64,000 nucleotides of DNA from Pseudoflavonifractor sp. AF19-9AC (GTDB lineage: Bacteria; Bacillota; Clostridia; Oscillospirales; Oscillospiraceae). The DNA lies in NCBI RefSeq assembly GCF_003478995.1, contig NZ_QUGI01000007.1, positions 62,001-126,000 on the forward strand, read 5' to 3'. Within the stretch, counting starts at the first letter, position 1. Every line of letters starts with the position of its first letter. The translations under genes were made by a program, and so were the position numbers. This document shows, in pieces, positions 17,763 to 26,113 of the stretch. The notes beneath the pieces are model-generated. The model was given only the letters and a program-made list of their open reading frames with translations, had not been told where the DNA came from and ran no database searches.

Positions 17763-18878
17763 TCAGCACGCTTGTTCGCCCTCTACATAGACGGCCTTCA
17801 GCTCCAGGTCCTTGGACAGCAGCAGGAAATCTGCCCGTTTGCCCACCGCCAAGGAGCCGATCTCACCCTCCAGCCCCACCGAGCGGGCGGGGGCCAGGGT
17901 GGCGGCGGTGATGGCGTCCTCCAGGGACAGCCCGTAGGAAACCACGTTCTTCACCTCAGTGAGCATGTTGGTGGAAGAGCCGGCCAGGGTGTCCGTCCCC
18001 TTCAGGGTGGCCCGGCCGCTGTGCAGCTCCACCGGCTGTCCGCCCAGCTCATAGTCGCCGTCGGGCATATCCGCGCAGCGCATGGAGTCGCTGATCAGCA
18101 CCAGCTGCTCCCCAAACATGCGGTGGGTGGCCCGGATGACCGCAGGGTGGATGTGCATGCCGTCGCAGATGAGCTCCACCGCGGTGCCGGCGTCCAGGGC
18201 CGCCCCAATGACTCCGGGCTCCCGGTGGTTCAGGGGGGGCATGCCGTTATAGAGGTGGGTGGCGTGGTTAGCACCCGCCCGGAAGGCCTCCATAGCCAGG
18301 TCGTACCCGGCGGTGGTGTGGCCCAGGGAGACGGCGCACTCCTTGGACACCTCCTCGATGAAGGCCAGACAGCCCTCCTCCTCGGGAGCCACCGTGATGA
18401 GGCGCACCTGTCCTCCGCTGGCCTCATTGAGGCGGCGGAACATGGCCACATCGGGCTTGTGCAGGTTGTCTGCAGCCTGGGCGCCCCGCTTGGCGTAGGA
18501 CAGGAAGGGGCCCTCCAGGTGGATACCGGCGCACTTGGCGCCGTCCTTGGGACGGGCAAAATCCCGGATGGTGTGCATGGCCCGGGTGAGCTCCTCCTCG
18601 GGCAGGGTCATGGTGGTGGCCAGGAAGGAGGTCACTCCGTGCTGGGCATAGTGGCGGGCCATGACGGGCAGGCCCTCGGGATTGCCGTCAGAAAAGTCGT
18701 GGTTCCGGGCACCGTGGGTGTGGACGTCCACAAAACCGGGCACCAGGTACTGTCCCCCTGCGTCCAGCTCCCCGGGGGCATCCGCCGGACCAATGTCCGT
18801 AATGACGCCGTTCTCAAAGGCCAGAGAACCGGGACGGAAGGCTCCGTCCACGAACAAAAGGGCATTTGTAATTCGCAT
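17763..18878 (-). CDS. nagA: N-acetylglucosamine-6-phosphate deacetylase
   Basis: 371 residues from MRITNALLFVDG, ten bases after GGAGGT. An amidohydrolase-fold enzyme with the metal-site HTHGARNHDFSDG near the N-terminus, HLEGPFLS (metal-ligand Glu), GHTTAGYD, HLYNGMPPLNHREPG and ISDSMRCADMPDG. It deacetylates GlcNAc-6-phosphate, feeding NagB. First gene of nagAB. No phosphotransferase or regulator gene adjoins. Confidence 0.95.
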   Translation of the reverse strand: MRITNALLFVDGAFRPGSLAFENGVITDIGPADAPGELDAGGQYLVPGFVDVHTHGARNHDFSDGNPEGLPVMARHYAQHGVTSFLATTMTLPEEELTRAMHTIRDFARPKDGAKCAGIHLEGPFLSYAKRGAQAADNLHKPDVAMFRRLNEASGGQVRLITVAPEEEGCLAFIEEVSKECAVSLGHTTAGYDLAMEAFRAGANHATHLYNGMPPLNHREPGVIGAALDAGTAVELICDGMHIHPAVIRATHRMFGEQLVLISDSMRCADMPDGDYELGGQPVELHSGRATLKGTDTLAGSSTNMLTEVKNVVSYGLSLEDAITAATLAPARSVGLEGEIGSLAVGKRADFLLLSKDLELKAVYVEGEQAC

Positions 18879-19158
18879 AGATCGCTGCACCTCCATAAAA
18901 AAGGGCGGCGGTGAATTGGCCGCAGCCCCTTTTTCAGTCGTTTTTTCTCCCGGCAAACACGCCGGATATACAGGTTTTCCGAAGAAATATGCAGTTTTCC
19001 CTGTTTCTCTGTAAAAAGGTGAAATTTTGGTGTAAATTTATGGAATTTTATCCATTTTCCATCTCACAGGAAACATTTTCTGCACATTCATTGTACCATG
19101 AAAGGGTCCGCTTGTCACGCACAAAAACCGTGTACTGCCCAAGGACCGTTTTCTAGGA
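18879..19158. promoter_or_regulatory. Gap upstream of nagA
   Basis: About 280 bases without a gene, AT-rich from 19010 to 19110 and so the likely seat of the nagA promoter. I could not pick a convincing -35/-10 pair or a GntR-type NagR palindrome by eye. No terminator is evident for the GTPase gene ending at 19159. Confidence 0.3.
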
Positions 19159-21804
19159 TTACGGCGTCTCCGCCCGCTTTTTCACCTGGGCCGTGCTGCG
19201 CAGCTGGTTCTGCTCCCGGCCGCCGCTCTGGTTGTGCCGCCGGATGAGGTCGGAAATTTCGCCCTGAGCCTGCTCCACCTCCGCCTTAAAGGCCCGGGCG
19301 GACAGCCGCAGGGCCCCGTGGCCCAGGATGATGAGCTGTTCCAGCCCGTCTGAGGTAGCCACCCGCACCCGATGCTCCTTTTGGAGGTCGTAGGTGGCCT
19401 TCTCGATATAGGCGTCGGCGGTCTCCGCCTCCTTGGTGTACACCACATAGATGTTGTTTACCTTCTCCACCGAGCCGGGATTGCCCTTCACCTTGTAGGC
19501 GTCAAAGACCAGGATGACTACGCACTTTCGATAGCCCTGGTAATTGGACAAAATGTCCGTCAGCATGGCCCGGGCGGCGGCTACATCCTGCCGGGCCACC
19601 GCCTCCAGCTCCTCCCAGGCGAAGATGATGTTATAGCCGTCCACCAGCAGGTATTCCGGCCCCGTCTTCTGGTTCCGGATGTGGTACTTGCCCTCGTCCA
19701 GACTGGTGCGGGCGGGCTTCTTCTGGGGCTGGAAGGCCTGGCGCTCCACCTTGCCGTAGGTGCGCTCAAAGATGGCCTGGAGCTCCTTGTCCTGCTCCAG
19801 GGACCCACCCCGATAGGCCCGTTCTCCTCCGGCGGGGGCGGCAGGCTCCTCTTCTTCCGGCTCCTCCCCCAGGCGCAGGCCGCTGTCCACGTGCATATGC
19901 TCCCGCACCTCGTTCCACTTCACCACAACGCCTGCGCCGTGGTCGCAGAACACCGAATCGGCGGGGTTGTCCACGTCCCGCTCCGGGTCGTAGCCCAGCT
20001 CCGCGGCCACTTCTTCCTGGCTGCGGCAGGGCGCATAGCCTCCCGCCGTGCAGCTCAGCCGCCCCCGGCCCCGGGTATAGGCAGCCACCTGCTGGCCGTA
20101 GTCCCGCAGACCGGCCACTGGGGCCTGCCCGGTGAGGGTGACCAGCTCCTCCCCATTCTCTGGGGGCTCCACCGTCCCGCCCATGTTCTGCAGATCGGTC
20201 ATGGCCCGTCCCACACAGTCCACGGGCACCTCCAGGGTGAAGTCGTAGACGGGCTCCAGCAGAATGGTCTCTGCCTGCATGAGGCCCTGGCGCACCGCCC
20301 GGTAGGTGGCCTGGCGGAAGTCGCCCCCCTCGGTGTGCTTGTTGTGGGCCCGCCCCGCCACCAGGGTAATCTTCACATCGGTGAGGGGGGAACCGGTGAG
20401 CACCCCCGGATGCTCCCGCTCCAGCAAGTGGGTGAGCACCAGCCGCTGCCAGTTCAAATCCAGCTGGTCGGCGGAGCAGGCGGAGGCCACCCGCACGCCG
20501 CTGCCCCGCTCCCCCGGCTCCAGCAGCAGGTGGACCTCGGCGTAGTGGCGCAGGGGCTCAAAGTGGCCCACGCCCTCCACCGGGCCGGTGATGGTCTCCC
20601 GGTACACAATGCCTCCGGTGCCGAAGTCGGCCTCCAGGCCGAAGCGGTCGGACAGCACCCGGCGCAGCACCTCCAGCTGCACCTGGCCCATGAGCTGGAG
20701 GTGGATCTCCTTCCACCGCTCGTTCCACACCACCCGGAGCATGGGGTCCTCTTCCTCCAGCTGGCGCAGCTTGGGCAGAACGGTGTGGGGGTCGACGCCC
20801 TGGGGAAGAATCAGCTGATAGGACAGCACCGGCTCCAGCACCGGCCGGGCGCCGTCCTCCTCCGCCCCCAGGCCCTGACCGGGGTAGGTGCGGCTCAGGC
20901 CGGTGACGGCACACACCGTCCCTGCCGGGGCCTCCTCCAGGGTACGGAACTTCTCCCCGGAGTAGAGGCGCAGCTGGTCCACCTTTTCCTCCCAGCGCTC
21001 CTCTCCCGCTCCGCCCCCGATGAGTTCCTTGGGCCGCAGGGCGCCGCCGGTGACCTTCAGCCAAGTGAGCCGCGCCCCCTGGCTGTCCCGGGAAATTTTA
21101 AAAACTCTCGCTCCGAAGGCCCGGGGATACTCCTTCCCGGGCAGGCCGGTCTCCAGGCCGGACAGGAGCGCCTCCACTCCCTCCAGCTTCAGTGCCGAGC
21201 CAAACCAGCAGGGAAAGAGCTTCCGCTCCCCCGTCAGCCGGGCCAGGGTGTCCTGGGAGACTGCTCCCGTCTCCAGAAACTCCTCCAGAGCCTCTTCCCC
21301 GCACATGGCAGCGGCCTCGTCCCGCTCTTCGGCCGGGGCCGTGAAGTCCACAAAGCCCCCGTCCAGCTTTCCCAGTTCCTCCAGCACCCGCTCCTTGTCC
21401 GCCCCCGCCAGGTCCATCTTGTTCACAAACACAAAGGTGGGCACCTGGTAGCGCTGCAGCAGCCGCCATAGGGTGCGGGTGTGGCTCTGCACCCCATCGG
21501 TGCCGCTGACCACCAACAGGGCTCCGTCCAGCACCTGGAGGGTTCGCTCCATCTCCGAGGAGAAGTCCACGTGGCCCGGGGTGTCCAGCAGGGTCAGCTC
21601 CACGTCCCCCAGGGGCAGCACCGCCTGCTTGGCAAAAACGGTAATGCCCCGCTCCCGCTCCACCGCGTCCGTGTCCAGAAAGGCGTCCCCGTGGTCCACC
21701 CGGCCCAGCCGGCGCAGGGCTCCTCCCACATATAAAAGGCCCTCGGCCAGGGTAGTCTTCCCCGCATCCACATGGGCCATAACTCCGATGCAAATTCGTC
21801 TCAT
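19159..21804 (-). CDS. EF-G/Tet(M)-like ribosomal GTPase fused to a Rae1/YacP-type NYN nuclease domain
   Basis: 881 residues, far longer than Tet(M) (~640) or EF-G (~690). Residues 1-~640 are a translational GTPase: G1 AHVDAGKTT, switch RGITV, G3 DTPGH, G4 NKMD, then EF-G domains including a Tet(M)-like domain IV (AGRAHNKHTEGGDFRQATYR, TILLEPVYDFTLEVP, GRGRLSC). A charged linker (~640-717) joins a NYN domain (718-~855) with the acidic residues of Rae1/YacP: LLVDGYNII, LVFDAYKVKG, YTKEAETADAYIEK, ATSDGLEQ. Rae1 cuts mRNA in the ribosomal A site, the same site Tet(M)/EF-G bind. Fusion is read directly; the joint function is inference. The start lacks a strong ribosome site. Confidence 0.88.
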   Translation of the reverse strand: MRRICIGVMAHVDAGKTTLAEGLLYVGGALRRLGRVDHGDAFLDTDAVERERGITVFAKQAVLPLGDVELTLLDTPGHVDFSSEMERTLQVLDGALLVVSGTDGVQSHTRTLWRLLQRYQVPTFVFVNKMDLAGADKERVLEELGKLDGGFVDFTAPAEERDEAAAMCGEEALEEFLETGAVSQDTLARLTGERKLFPCWFGSALKLEGVEALLSGLETGLPGKEYPRAFGARVFKISRDSQGARLTWLKVTGGALRPKELIGGGAGEERWEEKVDQLRLYSGEKFRTLEEAPAGTVCAVTGLSRTYPGQGLGAEEDGARPVLEPVLSYQLILPQGVDPHTVLPKLRQLEEEDPMLRVVWNERWKEIHLQLMGQVQLEVLRRVLSDRFGLEADFGTGGIVYRETITGPVEGVGHFEPLRHYAEVHLLLEPGERGSGVRVASACSADQLDLNWQRLVLTHLLEREHPGVLTGSPLTDVKITLVAGRAHNKHTEGGDFRQATYRAVRQGLMQAETILLEPVYDFTLEVPVDCVGRAMTDLQNMGGTVEPPENGEELVTLTGQAPVAGLRDYGQQVAAYTRGRGRLSCTAGGYAPCRSQEEVAAELGYDPERDVDNPADSVFCDHGAGVVVKWNEVREHMHVDSGLRLGEEPEEEEPAAPAGGERAYRGGSLEQDKELQAIFERTYGKVERQAFQPQKKPARTSLDEGKYHIRNQKTGPEYLLVDGYNIIFAWEELEAVARQDVAAARAMLTDILSNYQGYRKCVVILVFDAYKVKGNPGSVEKVNNIYVVYTKEAETADAYIEKATYDLQKEHRVRVATSDGLEQLIILGHGALRLSARAFKAEVEQAQGEISDLIRRHNQSGGREQNQLRSTAQVKKRAETP

Positions 21805-21951
21805 GTCCTACAACCACTCTCGTCCCGTTCCGCATCCCTTCCCGGATGCAAAGTCCCTCTTATTATGACAGGTTTTCCTCCGTTCTTCAATCCTTAACCA
21901 CGGCTGCCGCCCTCTTCCCCGGCAAAAACCGCCCTTCCCCACACCTCAGTG

Positions 21952-21980
21952 TGGACTTTTCTTCCAAAAAGAGTTATACT
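21952..21980 (+). promoter_or_regulatory. Candidate promoter of the CmpB-like membrane protein gene
   Basis: TGGACT (21952-21957), 17 bases, TATACT (21975-21980), placed 35 bases before the ATG at 22015. Confidence 0.5.
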
Positions 21981-22014
21981 GTACTGTAAAATTTTTTCAG
22001 GGAGAATATACCCT

Positions 22015-22923
22015 ATGTATCTGATGCTGTGGATTTTTTTCGCCTATGCGTTTCTGGGCTGGTGTACCGAGGTGAGCTTTGCCGCCCTGGTCAGCGGCAA
22101 ATTTGTTAACCGTGGATTCCTTAACGGCCCGGTCTGTCCCATTTACGGCTTCGGCGTGGTCATTGTCCTGGCCTTTCTGGAGCCGCTGCGCCACAATCTT
22201 CTGCTGCTCTTCCTGGGCTCTGTCCTCCTCACCTCCGCGCTGGAGTGGGTCACCGGCTTTGCCCTGGAGAAGATCTTCCACCAGCGCTGGTGGGACTACT
22301 CCAATGAGCCCTTCAATCTGGGGGGCTATATCTGCCTGCGCTTTTCCATCGCCTGGGGCCTGGCCTGCCTGTTTGTGGTGAAAATCCTTCACCCCTCCAT
22401 TCTGCTGGCCATCCGCCTCATTCCAAAGCCGGTGGGCATCGCCCTGCTGGTCATCCTCAGCCTCATTATGGCGGTGGATCTGGTGGCCACAGTGCGCACC
22501 ATTGCCAAAATCAACCGCAGCCTGGGCCAGATTGACGAGCTGGCTGCCAAAATCAAGTCCGCCTCCAACGAGTTCGGAGAGAATCTGGCGGACAAGGTAC
22601 TGGATGTGGCGGAAAAGAGCGCCGACTTCCGGGAGGAGCTGGCTGATCGGAGCGAGGATTTCCGGGAAAACCTGGCCGACCTGAAGGAAGATCTCACCGA
22701 CCACTGGGAGGAGCGCCAGATGGATCAGGCCATACGCCGGGCCGAACGTCAGGAAAGCCTGGAAGAGCTGCGCCGCCGTCTGAGCGAGGTAATGGACCAG
22801 AGCTTCTTCGGCCAGCGCCGTCTGCTCTCCGCCTTCCCGCAGATGCGGTCCCTGGACCACAAGCAGGCGCTGGAACAGCTGCGCCGCCGGATGGAGCAGC
22901 TGCGGGAGGAGCGAAAGCGCTGA
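22015..22923 (+). CDS. CmpB-like membrane protein (PF06541 type) with C-terminal coiled coil
   Basis: 302 residues from MYLMLWIFFAYAFLGW; GGGAGA precedes this ATG, and the upstream in-frame ATG has no ribosome site. The first ~165 residues contain about five membrane helices with the family pattern GWCTEV, NRGFLNGPVCPIYGFG, LEWVTGFALEKIFHQRWWDYS and NLGGYICLRFSIAWG. The rest is a long charged coiled coil (about 170-300). The family is annotated as a putative ABC permease but lacks an adjoining ATPase here; its role is not known. Confidence 0.75.
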   Translation: MYLMLWIFFAYAFLGWCTEVSFAALVSGKFVNRGFLNGPVCPIYGFGVVIVLAFLEPLRHNLLLLFLGSVLLTSALEWVTGFALEKIFHQRWWDYSNEPFNLGGYICLRFSIAWGLACLFVVKILHPSILLAIRLIPKPVGIALLVILSLIMAVDLVATVRTIAKINRSLGQIDELAAKIKSASNEFGENLADKVLDVAEKSADFREELADRSEDFRENLADLKEDLTDHWEERQMDQAIRRAERQESLEELRRRLSEVMDQSFFGQRRLLSAFPQMRSLDHKQALEQLRRRMEQLREERKR

Positions 22924-22989
22924 GGTTCGTTGCAATTTTCGCTATGATGTGATATCATGTTCATTATCACAAGAAGGAGCGTATGGTGC

Positions 22990-23523
22990 ATGGAGGAACT
23001 GCTGGATTTAAAGCGTCGGATGGAAGAGGAGCGCCCCACCCCCTGGGAGGAACTGCCTGATTTGGCCCTGTACATGGACCAGGTCATCTCCTATATGCCC
23101 CGGCAGCTGATCCATTTTGACGACGGAGAGGCTCTGACCTCTGCCATGGTGAACAACTATATCAAGGATGGTCTGGTGCCCCGGGCCGAGGGCAAACGGT
23201 ATGGCCCCGTCCATCTGGGCTATCTTACCGCCGTCTCCGCCCTGAAGAAAATTTTGTCTGTACGGGACACCGGGGCGCTCATCGCTGCCGGTCAGGCCCG
23301 GAACAAAAATCCCCAGGACCTGTATGCCTACTTCTGCGGTGCGCTGGACCGCGCCCTGTCTGGGACTGCCCAATCCATCAACGAGAACGCCACCCGGGAG
23401 GATCTGGCCCAGCTGGCCCTGGATCTGGCCCTGCGCAGCTACGCCAATCAGCTGGCCTGCGCCCGGATTCTGGACATCTTACAGTCCGATTCCTCTGATG
23501 GCAGCAAAAAAGCCAAGAAATAA
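22990..23523 (+). CDS. DUF1836 protein, MerR-like helix-turn-helix
   Basis: 177 residues from MEELLDLKRRME, ten bases after AAGGAG. The central part (LTSAMVNNYIKDGLVPRAEGKRYGPVHLGYLTAVSALKKILS) looks like a MerR-type DNA-binding domain, which is the usual view of DUF1836. A DNA-binding regulatory role is likely but the targets are unknown. It precedes the DegV gene by 83 bases on the same strand. Confidence 0.75.
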   Translation: MEELLDLKRRMEEERPTPWEELPDLALYMDQVISYMPRQLIHFDDGEALTSAMVNNYIKDGLVPRAEGKRYGPVHLGYLTAVSALKKILSVRDTGALIAAGQARNKNPQDLYAYFCGALDRALSGTAQSINENATREDLAQLALDLALRSYANQLACARILDILQSDSSDGSKKAKK

Positions 23524-23606
23524 CGGAGTCCGATCCCCTGTGTCAGGGGGACGGTTTGCCGATTTCACTTTTAATATTCAGTGTTTTGACAAGGAGTGTG
23601 TATTCC

Positions 23607-24479
23607 ATGTCCGATTTTGTTATTCTTACCGACTCTTCCGCTGACTTAGGCGCGGATCTGGTTCAGCAGCTGGACGTCCAGGTGCTGCCTCTCAGTTTTA
23701 CCATTCAGGACATCACCTATCACAACTACCCCGACAATCACGAGATGGATCCCGCCGCCTTTTATGCCTTGCTGCGTAAGGGGGAGCAAGCCACTACCTC
23801 TGCAATCAACGTTGCCCAGTACACTGAGGCTCTGGAGCCCCTGCTCCAGGCCGGCAAGGATGTGCTGGTGCTGGCTTTCTCTTCCGGCCTGTCCGCCACC
23901 TACAACTCCTCCCGCCTGGCGGTGGAGGAACTGAAGGAGAAGTACCCCGACCGGAAGCTCTATACCGTGGACACTCTGTGCGCCTCCCTGGGCCAGGGCC
24001 TGCTGGTCTATCTGGCCGTCAAGGAGCGTGAAAAGGGCAAGTCCATCGAGGAGGTCCGGGACTGGGTGGAGGCCCACAAGCTCAACCTGTGTCACCAGTT
24101 CACCGTGGATGACCTCCACTTCCTCAAGCGGGGCGGCCGCATCTCCGCCACCACCGCCGTACTGGGCTCCATGCTGCAGATCAAGCCCGTCCTCCATGTG
24201 GATGACGAGGGCCACCTCATCAACATCTCCAAGGCCCGGGGCCGTGCCGCCTCCCTAAAGGCCCTGGTGGACAAGATGGAAATTACCGCCATCGACCCCA
24301 AGGACCAGATCGTCTTCATCAGCCACGGCGACTGCCTGGCCGACGCAGAGATGGTGGCCCAGATGGTCAAGGACCGCATGGGCGTACAGCAGGTCTATAT
24401 CAACTACGTGGGCCCCGTTATCGGCGCCCACTCCGGCCCCGGCACTCTGGCCCTGTTCTACGTGGGCACCGAGCGCTGA
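23607..24479 (+). CDS. DegV family fatty-acid-binding protein
   Basis: 290 residues from MSDFVILTDSSADLG, ten bases after AAGGAG. DegV landmarks: TDSSADL, ATTSAINVAQYTEAL in place of the usual TS-Q/M-P, LAFSSGLSATYNSS, FLKRGGRIS and GPVIGAHSGPGTLALFYVG. It likely binds a fatty acid for the FakA kinase system. It is the second DegV in the window and is followed 32 bases later by prmA. Confidence 0.88.
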   Translation: MSDFVILTDSSADLGADLVQQLDVQVLPLSFTIQDITYHNYPDNHEMDPAAFYALLRKGEQATTSAINVAQYTEALEPLLQAGKDVLVLAFSSGLSATYNSSRLAVEELKEKYPDRKLYTVDTLCASLGQGLLVYLAVKEREKGKSIEEVRDWVEAHKLNLCHQFTVDDLHFLKRGGRISATTAVLGSMLQIKPVLHVDDEGHLINISKARGRAASLKALVDKMEITAIDPKDQIVFISHGDCLADAEMVAQMVKDRMGVQQVYINYVGPVIGAHSGPGTLALFYVGTER

Positions 24480-24511
24480 GGACCTTACTTCACCACAAAG
24501 GAGACACTCCC

Positions 24512-25459
24512 ATGGATGAGATCAAGTGGCTGGAGGTGGCGGTCAACACCACCCAGGAGAAGCTGGACGAGGTGTGCGCCAAGCTCACCGCCGCCGGCAT
24601 GGACGCCCTGGTCATTGAGGACGAGGGGGATTTTCTGAACTTTCTGGAACAGAACCGGCAGTACTGGGACTATGTGGACCAGGAGCTGCTGGACCGCATG
24701 AAGGGGGTCACCCGGGTCAAGTTCTACGTCTCCGACGACGAGGACGGCCGGGCAAAGCTGGAGACCTACACCCGGGGTCTGGGCTGGGAGTACACCGTCA
24801 CTCCCCTGGCCGACAACGACTGGGCGTACAGCTGGCAGAAATACTATAAGCCCCTGGCCATTGGCCAGCGGCTCTACGTGGTCCCCCAGTGGGAACGGGA
24901 GGAGCCCGTCCCCGAGGGCCGCTGTCCCCTGTACCTGAACCCCGGTCTCACCTTCGGCACCGGCTCCCACGCCTCCACCCAGCTCTGTCTGGAGGGGGTG
25001 GAGGAGCACACCGTCCCCGGACGCCCGGTGCTGGACTTGGGCTGCGGCAGCGGCATTCTCTCCATCGCCGCCCTGTGTCTGGGCGCCAGCCACGCCATCG
25101 GGGTGGACATCGACCCCAAGGCGGTGGACGTGGCCTATGAAAACGCCGCCCTCAACGGCATCGGCCGGGACCGGTACACCGTGCGGGCGGGAGACGTCAT
25201 CTCCGATTCCGCGTTGGCTGCCGAGCTCAGCCAGGAGCGCTATCAGATGGTGCTGGCCAACATTGTGGCCGACGTCATCATTCCCCTGTCTGCCCGAGTG
25301 CCTCAGATGCTGGCGGAGGACGGGGTGTTCCTGTGCTCGGGCATCATTGACACCCGGGCCCACGAGGTGGAGGCCACACTGGCCCGCAACGGCCTGACTG
25401 TCACCCAGAAGCGGGAGAAAAACGGCTGGGTGGCTCTGGAGGCCCGGCTGAAGGGCTGA
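24512..25459 (+). CDS. prmA: Ribosomal protein L11 methyltransferase
   Basis: 315 residues. The N-terminal substrate-recognition domain (about 1-110) is followed by the class I methyltransferase core with LYLNPGLTFGTGSHASTQLCL, the SAM motif LDLGCGSGILSIAA, VDIDPKAVD and LANIVADVI, typical of PrmA. It trimethylates ribosomal protein L11. AAAGGAG lies before the ATG. It ends at a strong terminator and follows degV closely. In many Firmicutes prmA lies near dnaJ and rsmE, which are not here. Confidence 0.93.
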   Translation: MDEIKWLEVAVNTTQEKLDEVCAKLTAAGMDALVIEDEGDFLNFLEQNRQYWDYVDQELLDRMKGVTRVKFYVSDDEDGRAKLETYTRGLGWEYTVTPLADNDWAYSWQKYYKPLAIGQRLYVVPQWEREEPVPEGRCPLYLNPGLTFGTGSHASTQLCLEGVEEHTVPGRPVLDLGCGSGILSIAALCLGASHAIGVDIDPKAVDVAYENAALNGIGRDRYTVRAGDVISDSALAAELSQERYQMVLANIVADVIIPLSARVPQMLAEDGVFLCSGIIDTRAHEVEATLARNGLTVTQKREKNGWVALEARLKG

Positions 25460-25475
25460 TTTTAAAGCAACACAC

Positions 25476-25515
25476 AAAGGCCCCGGCATTCCAAATCGGA
25501 ATACCGGGGCCTTTT
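25476..25515. terminator. Bidirectional terminator between prmA and nrdG
   Basis: Stem AAAGGCCCCGGCATTCC / complementary arm with loop AAAT, flanked by A and T runs, between two converging genes. Confidence 0.9.
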
Positions 25516-25516
25516 A

Positions 25517-26035
25517 TTACATTTCGTCGTTCCACCACACCACAGTTCCGGCCTCCCGGGAGGCGTGCACATCGATGAGGCGCTGGTTGGCCGAGCCTCG
25601 GAAGCGGAGGGACAGCTCCTTCTGCTCCAGCACAAAGGGGCCGTCCACCAGCACGTCCAGCTGCTCCAGCAGTTCCCGGCTGTGCTCCCCCACTTTTCCG
25701 GAGAGCAGATCCTCGTAGAGGTAGCCGGTATAGCACCAGATGTCCTTCCCGGGATACGCCTCCCGCACCCGCTTCACCAGCTCCAGCACCGCCGCCTGGT
25801 TGGACGGGTGGAAGGGCTCACCCCCCAACAGGGAGAGGCCCTTTACATAGGGCTTGGCCAGATGGGTCAGGATGGCGTCCACCTCATCCTTGGTAAAGGG
25901 CTGGCCGTAGCCAAAGTCCCAGGCCTCGGGGTTGAAGCAGCCCGGGCAGGCGTGGGTACAGCCGGAGACAAACAGGCTCACCCGGATCCCCGGTCCGTTG
26001 GCCACATCGATGGGGCGAATGTCGGCGTAATTCAT
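25517..26035 (-). CDS. nrdG: Anaerobic ribonucleotide reductase activating enzyme
   Basis: 172 residues. Radical-SAM protein with the iron-sulfur motif CTHACPGC (Cys-x3-Cys-x2-Cys) near residue 30, preceded by NGPGIRVSLFVSG, and SLLGGEPF further on. It uses S-adenosylmethionine to create the glycyl radical on NrdD. CGGAGG precedes the ATG. It lies 78 bases downstream of nrdD in one unit. Confidence 0.94.
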   Translation of the reverse strand: MNYADIRPIDVANGPGIRVSLFVSGCTHACPGCFNPEAWDFGYGQPFTKDEVDAILTHLAKPYVKGLSLLGGEPFHPSNQAAVLELVKRVREAYPGKDIWCYTGYLYEDLLSGKVGEHSRELLEQLDVLVDGPFVLEQKELSLRFRGSANQRLIDVHASREAGTVVWWNDEM

Positions 26036-26113
26036 GGAAAAACCTCCGGTTTTCAGAAAAGGCGAGAAGCGTGGAGCGTTCTTCCCGCTCCACGCTCAAC
26101 GCTTCATTCTTTT

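Noticed and set aside
19372..21471. A 699-residue open frame opposite the GTPase-nuclease gene
   Set aside because: It is antisense to a gene with clear motifs and has no recognisable domain or ribosome site.
21805..22014. A possible tetracycline-resistance leader peptide near the GTPase gene
   Set aside because: The region upstream of the GTPase start has no short ORF with stacked hairpins like the tet(M) attenuator.
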